Assembly: GCA_944388645.1 (NCBI GenBank)
Contig: CALXJO010000050.1
Coordinates: 1-7,145 of the forward strand
Length of the DNA: 7,145 nucleotides
Direction: 5' to 3'
Source: an uncultured Clostridia bacterium
Lineage (GTDB): Bacteria > Bacillota > Clostridia > TANB77 > CAG-508
In this document: in pieces, positions 1 to 5,186 of the stretch
Numbering within the stretch: the stretch's first letter is position 1
Layout: every line of letters begins with the position of its first letter
Translations under genes and position numbers: made by a program
The notes under the pieces: model-generated
The model's database searches: none
Seen by the model: only the letters and a program-made list of their open reading frames with translations
What the model was told of the DNA's origin: nothing

Positions 1-6
1 AAACAA

Positions 7-55
7 ATTTAAAATTTATGAGGCGTACTTTTGGTACGTTGATTAAATTTTAAAT
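7..55 (-). repeat. long imperfect palindrome, possible operon-end hairpin
   Basis: Two perfect 12-base inverted arms (ATTTAAAATTTA at 7-18 and TAAATTTTAAAT at 44-55) enclose a second inverted repeat, CGTAC at 24-28 and GTACG at 34-38, with loop TTTTG. Two G-T pairs extend the inner stem, leaving a 3x3 internal loop (TGA opposite GAT). Read on the minus strand it lies just downstream of yidD and is followed by TTGTTT up to the window edge, so it could act as the terminator of the rpmH-rnpA-yidD operon. The U-tract is poor and the outer stem is only A-T pairs, so this role is inferred. It could also be an operator or the edge of a repeated element. Confidence 0.5.
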
Positions 56-91
56 GAAGTTTGACAACGCCAAAACGCAATTATTTTTCAA
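50..91 (-). other. 13-codon reading frame behind a strong ribosome-binding site
   Basis: On the minus strand a near-ideal Shine-Dalgarno GGAGG (98-102) sits 6 bases from a TTG codon (89-91). The frame reads MKNNCVLALSNFI and stops at TAA (50-52), inside the right arm of the palindrome at 7-55. The Shine-Dalgarno begins 2 bases after the restored yidD stop codon (105-107), a spacing typical of the next gene in an operon; yidC is the usual neighbour. No YidC-like sequence follows in any frame. It may be a leader peptide, the stub of a lost gene, or chance. No function is assigned. Confidence 0.25.
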
Positions 92-104
92 CCTTTTCCT
101 CCAA

Positions 105-324
105 TCATTTTAATGGATCAAATCCTCCTTTAGAAAAAGGATTACACCTGCATATTCTGAAAAAACCTTTTATTATTCCGGGCTATACAGCCATACTTAT
201 TAATAGCTTGCTTTGTGTACTCTGAGCAAGAAGGATAATATTTACAACAAACTCCATTTTTCTGTAAAGCTGGAGATAAATATTTTTGATATTGCTCTAT
301 TATTTTAATAAGTATTTTTCTCAT
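105..324 (-). pseudogene. yidD: yidD, membrane protein insertion efficiency factor, frameshifted
   Basis: YidD is a small membrane-associated protein that helps YidC and Sec insert inner-membrane proteins. The N-terminal part matches the family well: MRKILIKIIEQYQKYLSP, then a cysteine-rich CCKYYPSCSEY and AINKYG. In the frame of the start codon the protein then ends early as RNNKRFFQNMQV (stop near 142). The expected C-terminus is present in the neighbouring frame: GIIKGFF, then CRCNPFSKGGFDPLK, stopping at 105-107. Removing one G from the run at 180-182 (plus strand) joins the two into a 72-residue protein whose spacing from KYG to the RC motif equals that of the B. subtilis homologue. So there is a one-base insertion, real or from sequencing. 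ATG 322-324 fits the family start. A TTG at 343-345 has the better ribosome-binding site (AAGAGG, 9 bases away), overlaps the end of rnpA and would add seven residues. Confidence 0.85.
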
Positions 325-331
325 AAAAAAA

Positions 332-679
332 CTAATTTTCTTCAATAATTTTTGCCTCTTTAAATATTTCTTTTATTTCTTTATGAATTTGATGAAAATT
401 AATATTGCTTACGGATTCTTTCTTATTCCAAAGAAAAACTATATTAAAACCCTGTTTTATTTTTTTATTTTCTATGTAGAAAGATTCACGTATTAATCTT
501 TTAATATGATTTCTTTTTACTGCATTGCAAAGCTTTGTGCTAACTGCAATTCCAATAATATTTTTATTTTTATTATTTTTTTCTATATAAATAATAACAT
601 GTTTTCTTACAAAGTATTTTCCTCTATGCAAGACATTTTTAAATTCGTAATTTTTCTTTAATGTATTTACTTTTTTCAT
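332..679 (-). CDS. rnpA: ribonuclease P protein component
   Basis: RnpA is the protein subunit of RNase P; it binds the catalytic RNA and the 5' leader of precursor tRNAs so that the leader can be cut off. The 115-residue length is normal. The diagnostic RNR motif is clear at about residues 53-65 (AVKRNHIKRLIRE), and the N-terminal LKKNYEFKNVLHRGKYF (about 7-23) matches the leader-binding strand and aromatic residues of the family. The protein is very Lys/Ile/Asn-rich, in line with the AT-rich genome. It follows rpmH by 66 bases with a terminator-like hairpin between, so part of its expression probably depends on readthrough. The ribosome-binding site is weak (GAGAGA, placed rather far upstream). 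The TAG stop lies 7 bases before the ATG of yidD. Confidence 0.97.
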   Translation of the reverse strand: MKKVNTLKKNYEFKNVLHRGKYFVRKHVIIYIEKNNKNKNIIGIAVSTKLCNAVKRNHIKRLIRESFYIENKKIKQGFNIVFLWNKKESVSNINFHQIHKEIKEIFKEAKIIEEN

Positions 680-703
680 ATTCTAACAAATCTCTCTATC
701 TGC

Positions 704-734
704 AAAAAAGTCACTAAATTATTATCTAGTGACT
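704..734 (-). terminator. terminator or attenuator between rpmH and rnpA
   Basis: On the minus strand the sequence AGTCACTA, a 10-base loop, and TAGTGACT form a perfect 8-bp stem (709-716 with 727-734), followed at once by a run of six T (704-709). This is the form of a short intrinsic terminator. It starts 11 bases after the rpmH stop codon. It would make L34 mRNA more abundant than rnpA mRNA, which suits a ribosomal protein needed in far larger amounts than RNase P. The stem is short and moderately AT-rich, so partial termination is most likely. Confidence 0.75.
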
Positions 735-745
735 CCTAAAAATGA

Positions 746-880
746 TTACGCACTTAATTTTTTTCTTCCTTTAGCACGTCTAGCTTTTAATATATTTCTT
801 CCAGCTCTTGTGCTCATTCTTTTCATAAATCCATGCTCTTTTTGATTTTGTCTCTTTTTTGGTTGATATGTTCTTTTCAC
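746..880 (-). CDS. rpmH: 50S ribosomal protein L34
   Basis: This small basic protein of the large ribosomal subunit binds 23S rRNA. The 44-residue product starts MKRTYQPKKRQNQKEHGF, continues MKRMSTRAGRNILKARRAKGR and ends KKLSA, matching bacterial L34 along its whole length. The start is a GTG (878-880), fixed by the family N-terminus and by a very strong ribosome-binding site GGAGGT (888-893) eight bases away. It is the first gene of the leftward operon, served by the strong promoter at 933-962 and followed by a terminator-like hairpin. Its position beside oriC, divergent from dnaA, is conserved in most bacteria and gives high gene dosage in fast growth. Confidence 0.98.
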   Translation of the reverse strand: MKRTYQPKKRQNQKEHGFMKRMSTRAGRNILKARRAKGRKKLSA

Positions 881-932
881 TTTTTGCACCTCCAATATAT
901 ATAATGTAAATTTTTCTTCATAAGTGGTTACT

Positions 933-962
933 ATTATATACCAGTTTTAGTTGTTATGTCAA
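933..962 (-). promoter_or_regulatory. sigma-A-type promoter of rpmH
   Basis: On the minus strand a perfect -35 box TTGACA (957-962) and a perfect -10 box TATAAT (933-938) are separated by 18 bases. The expected start is near 925, giving a leader of about 45 bases before the rpmH GTG. The match to consensus fits the high demand for a ribosomal protein. Another sigma-A-like promoter reads the opposite way toward dnaA about 50 bases to the right. Confidence 0.85.
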
Positions 963-1009
963 TACTTTCCTGTAAATTTAAATATTTTTATTTTTTAACT
1001 TGTTTTATA

Positions 1010-1044
1010 TTGACTATTGACCTTTATTTTTGATATTATATACA
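1010..1044 (+). promoter_or_regulatory. candidate dnaA promoter
   Basis: Two overlapping -35-like boxes, TTGACT (1010-1015) and TTGACC (1017-1022), precede an AT-rich -10 region. TTGACT pairs with TATTAT (1034-1039) at 18 bases, or TTGACC with TATACA (1039-1044) at 16 bases. Transcription would start near 1046-1052, upstream of the DnaA boxes at 1126-1170, so boxes would lie in the transcribed leader. DnaA binding there could restrain dnaA expression, as autoregulation does in other bacteria; that is inferred. Confidence 0.55.
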
Positions 1045-1125
1045 AAAATATGAGGTAATAAATACTTTTTGTGTTTTTTTGCTTAAAATATACTAAAAAA
1101 CATAGCGGAATAGTGTATTCGAAAG

Positions 1126-1170
1126 TTATCCACAGTTTGTGGATAACTATGTGGATAACTATGTGAATAA
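1126..1170 (+). promoter_or_regulatory. oriC: upstream DnaA-box cluster of oriC
   Basis: Four DnaA boxes match TTATNCACA. One lies on the plus strand, TTATCCACA (1126-1134). Three lie on the minus strand: TGTGGATAA (1138-1146), TGTGGATAA (1150-1158) and TGTGAATAA (1162-1170). The last three form a tandem repeat with a 12-bp period. This is the upstream half of a bipartite origin, equivalent to the incA/incB side in B. subtilis, and also sits in the dnaA leader. The rest of the gene-free stretch 881-1215 holds the two divergent promoters, AT-rich spacer and the dnaA ribosome-binding site (GGAAGGA, 1200-1206). Confidence 0.92.
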
Positions 1171-1215
1171 GTTTTATAACTATCTCTGTTCTAGGTTTTG
1201 GAAGGATGAACATTA

Positions 1216-2565
1216 ATGCAAAACGAACTAAATGATTTATTAACAAAAGCAAAAGAACTTTTAAAAGAGGAAGTAACGAAAATTTCATACGAGACTTGGA
1301 TAAAAATATTAGAGATTCAAAGTGCGGACAATGGTCATATTGTTTTGTTAACATCTACTGAGTTCCAAAAGAATATAATTATTTCAAAATATTCAGATTT
1401 ATTAACAAATACATTTAATTATTTGACCAACAAAGAATGTACTGTTTCTATAGTTTCTAGAGAGGAATTAGAAGCAGATGCAAAAAATACAAACTTAAAT
1501 GTCGCAGTAAATATTGAAGCTCCTATTAATTATGCAACAACAAATTTAAATCCAAAATATACTTTTTCTACATTTGTTGTTGGTAATAGTAATAGGTTTG
1601 CTCATGCTGCGGCTCTTGCTGTTGCAGAAGCACCAGCAGCTTCTTATAATCCATTGTTTCTTTATGGGGGAGTTGGTCTTGGAAAAACTCACTTAATGCA
1701 TGCTATTGGAAATGAAATTTTAAAAAATAATAAAAATTCTAAAATTTTATATGTTACATCAGAAAATTTTACAAACCAACTTATTAATGCAATAAAAGAT
1801 AATAGTAGTGACCAATTTAGAAACAAATATAGGAATATTGATGTTTTATTAATAGATGATATTCAATTTATTGCAGGAAAAGAAAGAATCCAGGAAGAGT
1901 TTTTCCACACATTTAACACATTATATGAAAGTGGAAAACAAATAATTCTTTCTAGTGATAAACCTCCAAAAGATATTCAATTATTAGAAGATAGATTAAA
2001 ATCTAGATTTGAGTGGGGAATAATTGCAGATATTTCTAATCCAGATTATGAAACTCGTTTAGCAATTCTTCGTAAAAAAGCTCAATTAGATAATATTATT
2101 ATAGATGATGAAATATTATCAACAATTGCTACACGTATAGATTCAAATATTAGAGAACTAGAAGGGACATTAAATAAAATTATTGCAACAGCGTCTCTTA
2201 CTCAGAATAATCAAATTACGATGGAACTTGCAGAAAAAGCAATTAATGATATTGTTTCTCAGCAAGAAAAAGTAATTTCTGCAGAATTTATACAAGAAAC
2301 TGTTGGAAAATATTTTAATGTAAATCCAAAAGATTTAAAAGGATCAAAAAGATCAAATGATATTACTTTCCCAAGACAAATTGCAATGTATTTATGTAGG
2401 ACAGTTGCTAACATGTCTTTACCTCAGATAGGGAAGGACTTTGGCAAAAGAGATCATACAACAGTAATGCATGCATGTAATAAAATTGAACAAGAGATAA
2501 AAACAAATTCAAACACAAAACTAATTGTGGAAAGTGTGAAAAACATTTTGCTCGACGGCAAATAA
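1216..2565 (+). CDS. dnaA: chromosomal replication initiator protein DnaA
   Basis: DnaA is an AAA+ ATPase that binds DnaA boxes, forms an ATP-dependent filament, opens oriC and recruits the helicase loader. At 449 residues it has the usual clostridial length. Domain I is at about 1-80 (with YETWIK at 25-30), a short linker follows, and the AAA+ core begins near 113 (PKYTFSTFVVGNSNRFA). Visible motifs are Walker A GGVGLGKTH (151-159), Walker B LLIDDIQF (211-218), sensor 1 near IILSSD (243-248), box VII RLKSRFEWG (260-268) with the likely arginine finger R264, and sensor 2 NIRELEG (311-317). Domain IV (about 350-449) carries the DNA-binding signature KRDHTTVMHACNKI (411-424). The start ATG has GGAAGGA upstream at good spacing. 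DnaA boxes on both sides mark it as both initiator and likely autoregulator. No key residue is missing. Confidence 0.99.
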   Translation: MQNELNDLLTKAKELLKEEVTKISYETWIKILEIQSADNGHIVLLTSTEFQKNIIISKYSDLLTNTFNYLTNKECTVSIVSREELEADAKNTNLNVAVNIEAPINYATTNLNPKYTFSTFVVGNSNRFAHAAALAVAEAPAASYNPLFLYGGVGLGKTHLMHAIGNEILKNNKNSKILYVTSENFTNQLINAIKDNSSDQFRNKYRNIDVLLIDDIQFIAGKERIQEEFFHTFNTLYESGKQIILSSDKPPKDIQLLEDRLKSRFEWGIIADISNPDYETRLAILRKKAQLDNIIIDDEILSTIATRIDSNIRELEGTLNKIIATASLTQNNQITMELAEKAINDIVSQQEKVISAEFIQETVGKYFNVNPKDLKGSKRSNDITFPRQIAMYLCRTVANMSLPQIGKDFGKRDHTTVMHACNKIEQEIKTNSNTKLIVESVKNILLDGK

Positions 2566-2892
2566 TAAACAAATATATACTTACAAAAGTTTTTTAAAAT
2601 TTATGTTTGTAGAAAAAATGTTTTATTTAATCAGAGCAAATTCTTCTTACGGAACAGCTAGATTAGTTATTCACAGGGGGGTGTGGAAAACGTGTGGACA
2701 AACTGTGGATAAGTAAGTTTTCCACAATTTTAATTTTTACCTGTGGATAACTTCTCAAATTTTCCACAGAGTTATACACACCTGTTTTGCTAGGGAACTA
2801 CATATTTAGAAGAGTTTTCCACATAATCCACAGGACCTACTACTACTACTACTATATATATTTATATTATTATAATAAAGGAGCGATACAAA
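2566..2892 (+). other. oriC: oriC, dnaA-dnaN intergenic region with downstream DnaA-box cluster
   Basis: This 327-bp stretch has no gene. From 2667 it is dense with DnaA boxes. Plus-strand boxes are TTATTCACA (2667-2675), TTTTCCACA (2718-2726, 2760-2768, 2815-2823), TTATACACA (2772-2780) and TAATCCACA (2824-2832). Minus-strand boxes are TGTGGAAAA (2682-2690), TGTGGACAA (2693-2701) and TGTGGATAA (2704-2712, 2742-2750). The first three minus-strand boxes are spaced exactly 11 bp, about one helical turn, so DnaA would load on one face. The cluster ends in the unwinding module at 2815-2877. The first 100 bases (2566-2666) are AT-rich with no box; a weak inverted repeat there (CTTACAAA near 2580, TTTGTAG near 2606) is too poor to call a terminator. 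This is the functional core of a Bacillus-type origin. Confidence 0.95.
2815..2877 (+). promoter_or_regulatory. basal origin unwinding system: paired DnaA boxes, DnaA-trios, AT-rich unwinding element
   Basis: Two DnaA boxes abut (TTTTCCACA 2815-2823, TAATCCACA 2824-2832). They are followed by a 4-base GC-rich spacer (2833-2836) and six perfect CTA repeats (2837-2854). On the lower strand these read 3'-GAT-5', the preferred DnaA-trio. An AT-only tract follows (about 2853-2879) and runs to the dnaN ribosome-binding site. In B. subtilis this order is the place where DnaA passes from double-stranded boxes onto one strand and melts the duplex. Orientation (opening toward dnaN) and spacing agree with that model. 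This pinpoints the likely initiation site. Confidence 0.9.
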
Positions 2893-4014
2893 ATGAAACT
2901 AATTTGTGAGAAGGATAAAATCCTTAAAGCACTTAATTCCGTAACTAAAGCGGTAGCTGTTAGAACAACAATGCCAATATTAGAAGGAATTTTAATTCAA
3001 ACAAATGATAATGAAATAAAATTAACAACTTATGATTTAGAAATAGGTATAGAATATATTATTAATGATTGTAAAGTAGAAGAACAAGGAGCTACAGTAG
3101 TAAATGCAATAATGTTTACTGAAATAATTAGAAGATTACCAGATACAGATATTAAAATAACAGTAAATGAAAAAAATCTTCTTGTTATAGAATGTGAAGG
3201 TTCTTTATATAAACTTGCAACAATGAATCCTGATGAATTCCCAGAACTTCCAAAAATAAGTGTGGAAAATTCTGTGGAAATAGAACAAAATATTTTAAAA
3301 GATATGATAAGAAAAACTATATTTGCTGTTAGTACTGAAGAAAATAGACCTATTTTTACTGGATGCCTTTTTGAAATTGCTAACAATAAATTAAATGTAG
3401 TAGCAGTTGATGGATTTAGATTAGCATGGAAGAGTAAATTCTTACAAACAAAAGTAAATAACTTCTCTGCAGTAATTCCAGGAAGAACTTTAAATGAAAT
3501 AAATAAAATTCTTTTAGACTCTTTTGACTTAATAAAAATAGGAGTTGCAAAAAATCAAGTTCTTTTTGAAATGGAAAATTGTAAGATTGTTACTAGATTA
3601 TTAGATGGAGAATTTTTAAACTATTCTAGTGTTATTCCAGAAAACTGGGAAACAAGAATAAGAGTAAATAAATCTACATTACAAGATTGTTTCGAAAGAG
3701 TTAGCTTAATATCTTCATCTAGTATAGAAAAAGAAAAGAAATATCCTGTAAAAGTTACAATAGATATTGGAAAAGTTACAATTTCTTGTACAAACCAAAC
3801 AGGTGATGCAAAAGAAGAAATATTTGTTTCAACAGAAGGCAAAAACTTAGAAGCAGGATTTAATCCAAAATACTTCTTAGATGCATTAAGAAATATAGAT
3901 GATGAAGAAATTTTTGTTGATTTTGGTACAAGTATTTCTCCATGTATAATAAGACCAGTAGAAGAAGATGGAGATTATACTTATATGATATTACCTATAA
4001 AATTAAAAGATTAA
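2893..4014 (+). CDS. dnaN: DNA polymerase III sliding clamp (beta subunit)
   Basis: The beta clamp is a ring-shaped dimer that encircles DNA and tethers polymerase and repair proteins. The 373-residue length is typical, with three similar clamp domains (about 1-120, 130-250, 255-373). Family sequences are seen at TYDLEIGI (46-53), TMNPDEFPELP (110-120), AVDGFRLAWK (171-180) and the C-terminal YMILPIKL (364-371). The last two form the hydrophobic pocket that holds clamp-binding peptides. The start ATG has AAAGGAG (2877-2883) at good spacing, directly after the origin's AT-rich element, so no separate strong promoter is evident and expression may come mainly from dnaA. A run of 11 A begins in the stop codon. 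The S4-domain gene rlbA/yaaA that follows dnaN in B. subtilis is absent; recF starts 67 bases on. Confidence 0.98.
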   Translation: MKLICEKDKILKALNSVTKAVAVRTTMPILEGILIQTNDNEIKLTTYDLEIGIEYIINDCKVEEQGATVVNAIMFTEIIRRLPDTDIKITVNEKNLLVIECEGSLYKLATMNPDEFPELPKISVENSVEIEQNILKDMIRKTIFAVSTEENRPIFTGCLFEIANNKLNVVAVDGFRLAWKSKFLQTKVNNFSAVIPGRTLNEINKILLDSFDLIKIGVAKNQVLFEMENCKIVTRLLDGEFLNYSSVIPENWETRIRVNKSTLQDCFERVSLISSSSIEKEKKYPVKVTIDIGKVTISCTNQTGDAKEEIFVSTEGKNLEAGFNPKYFLDALRNIDDEEIFVDFGTSISPCIIRPVEEDGDYTYMILPIKLKD

Positions 4015-4071
4015 AAAAAAAAAGAAAATTTTTCAAAAATAAATACACAAAAAGTTTGATTTTTAGAAAAG

Positions 4072-4080
4072 TTTTCCACA
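4072..4080 (+). promoter_or_regulatory. single DnaA box at the recF start
   Basis: TTTTCCACA is identical to three boxes in the oriC core (2718, 2760, 2815) and ends one base before the first possible recF ATG. It lies in the 67-bp dnaN-recF gap, where a ribosome-binding site would be expected, and no clear Shine-Dalgarno is seen there. It could let DnaA modulate recF-gyrB transcription, or be a stray copy of a motif common near oriC. Such a 9-mer is not rare by chance in an AT-rich genome. Confidence 0.45.
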
Positions 4081-4081
4081 A

Positions 4082-5167
4082 ATGGGGCACAATATGTTGA
4101 TAACTAATCTTGAATTACAGAATTTTAGGAATTATGAAGAGCAAAAAATTGATTTTAATAAAAATATAAATATTTTTTATGGAGATAATGCTCAAGGAAA
4201 AACCAATATTATAGAATCAATTTTTATTACAGCGTTTGGTAAATCTTTTAGAACAAGTAAGGAAAAAGAACTTATTAGATATGGACAAGATTTTTTAAAT
4301 ATTTCGCTAAAATACCAAGATAAAGATAGAGATGGTACAATAAAAATACAAATTTCTAATAAAAAAAGTATTTTAGTAAATGGAGTAAAAATTAAAAAGC
4401 TAAGTGATTTATTAGGAACTATTAATATAGTTCTTTTTACTCCAGATGATATTAATATTTTAAAAAATGGTCCTGCAGAAAGAAGAAGATTCTTAGATAT
4501 GATGATAGGGCAAATTCGTCCTAATTATGTGCATAATTTAAATTTATATTTAAAAGTATTAGAACAAAGAAATAATTATTTAAAACAATTAAGAGAAAAT
4601 GAAAATGTAAATTATGAATTATTAGACATTTGGGATGAAAAACTCGCAGAATATGCACAAAAGTTGTGTTCTTATAGACTGGAATTTATAGAAAAAATCT
4701 CTAAAAAAATAAATGAAATTCATAAAAAAATAACCGAAAATTCTGAAACTATAAAAATTGAATATTTAACAGATTGTGAAGATAAGCAAAAATTATTAGA
4801 GTTAATTAAAGGAAGAAGAAAATTAGATATAATAAAAGGCTATACTACAAAAGGCGTCCATAGAGATGATTTTAATATTTATATAAATGATAATTTAGTA
4901 AATGTTTATGGCTCTCAAGGGCAACACAGAACTGCAGTTCTTTCTTTAAAAATGAGTGAGCTTCAAATTATAAAAGAAGAAATAGGAGAAAGTCCTATAT
5001 TATTATTAGATGATTTTATGTCTGAATTAGATAAAAAAAGAAGAAATAATTTCTTAAAAAATATTGAAGATACTCAAGTAATAATAACTTGTACAGATGA
5101 AATTGAAGAAAAAAATATTGAAAAATCTGTTTTTTACGTATATAATGGACAAATAGAAGAAAAATAA
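4082..5167 (+). CDS. recF: DNA replication and repair protein RecF
   Basis: RecF is an SMC/ABC-type ATPase that, with RecO and RecR, loads RecA at single-strand gaps and helps restart stalled forks. The product has up to 361 residues, normal for the family. Walker A GDNAQGKT is at 34-41, the ABC signature region GSQGQHRT at 277-284, Walker B ILLLDD at 306-311 and the D-loop SELD at 314-317. The middle (about 140-250) is the helical arm region, rich in Lys, Glu and Asn. Start choice is uncertain: the ATG at 4082 adds MGHN, while the ATG at 4094 gives MLITNLELQNFRNYEE, the usual RecF beginning, with GGGG six bases upstream as a weak ribosome-binding site. I favour 4094 as the family-like start but give the longest frame. 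gyrB follows after 19 bases, so the two are almost surely cotranscribed. Confidence 0.97.
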   Translation: MGHNMLITNLELQNFRNYEEQKIDFNKNINIFYGDNAQGKTNIIESIFITAFGKSFRTSKEKELIRYGQDFLNISLKYQDKDRDGTIKIQISNKKSILVNGVKIKKLSDLLGTINIVLFTPDDINILKNGPAERRRFLDMMIGQIRPNYVHNLNLYLKVLEQRNNYLKQLRENENVNYELLDIWDEKLAEYAQKLCSYRLEFIEKISKKINEIHKKITENSETIKIEYLTDCEDKQKLLELIKGRRKLDIIKGYTTKGVHRDDFNIYINDNLVNVYGSQGQHRTAVLSLKMSELQIIKEEIGESPILLLDDFMSELDKKRRNNFLKNIEDTQVIITCTDEIEEKNIEKSVFYVYNGQIEEK

Positions 5168-5186
5168 ACGAAAGGATGTAAAGAGA

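Noticed and set aside
1108..1120. Inverted repeat GAATA-GTG-TATTC upstream of the first DnaA box
   Set aside because: Five-base arms of mostly A/T are expected by chance here, and nothing else supports an operator.
995..1354. 119-residue minus-strand reading frame across the dnaA leader and dnaA start
   Set aside because: It runs through the DnaA boxes and antisense to dnaA, has no family-like sequence and shows repetitive low-complexity residues from the box repeats.
2837..2854. CTA repeats as a CRISPR-like or simple microsatellite feature
   Set aside because: There are no spacers, and position, orientation and flanking DnaA boxes explain them as DnaA-trios.
2871..2876. TATAAT as a dnaN -10 box
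   Set aside because: Transcription would start within the dnaN ribosome-binding site, no -35 lies at proper distance, and the sequence is part of the AT-rich unwinding element.
3261..3281. Two DnaA-box-like sequences (TGTGGAAAA, TGTGGAAAT) 12 bp apart in dnaN
   Set aside because: They encode conserved-type Val-Glu codons in an AT-rich gene and are likely chance; similar imperfect matches occur in dnaA at 1901-1909 and 2526-2543.
3030..3386. Minus-strand reading frame inside dnaN
   Set aside because: It is a shadow of the well-supported dnaN coding frame with no recognisable motif; the same holds for minus-strand frames at 3621-3842, 5016-5228 and 6325-6525.
4013..4023. Run of 11 A after dnaN as part of a terminator
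   Set aside because: It is an A run on the transcribed-sense strand without a GC-rich hairpin, so it cannot serve as a U-tract for dnaN.
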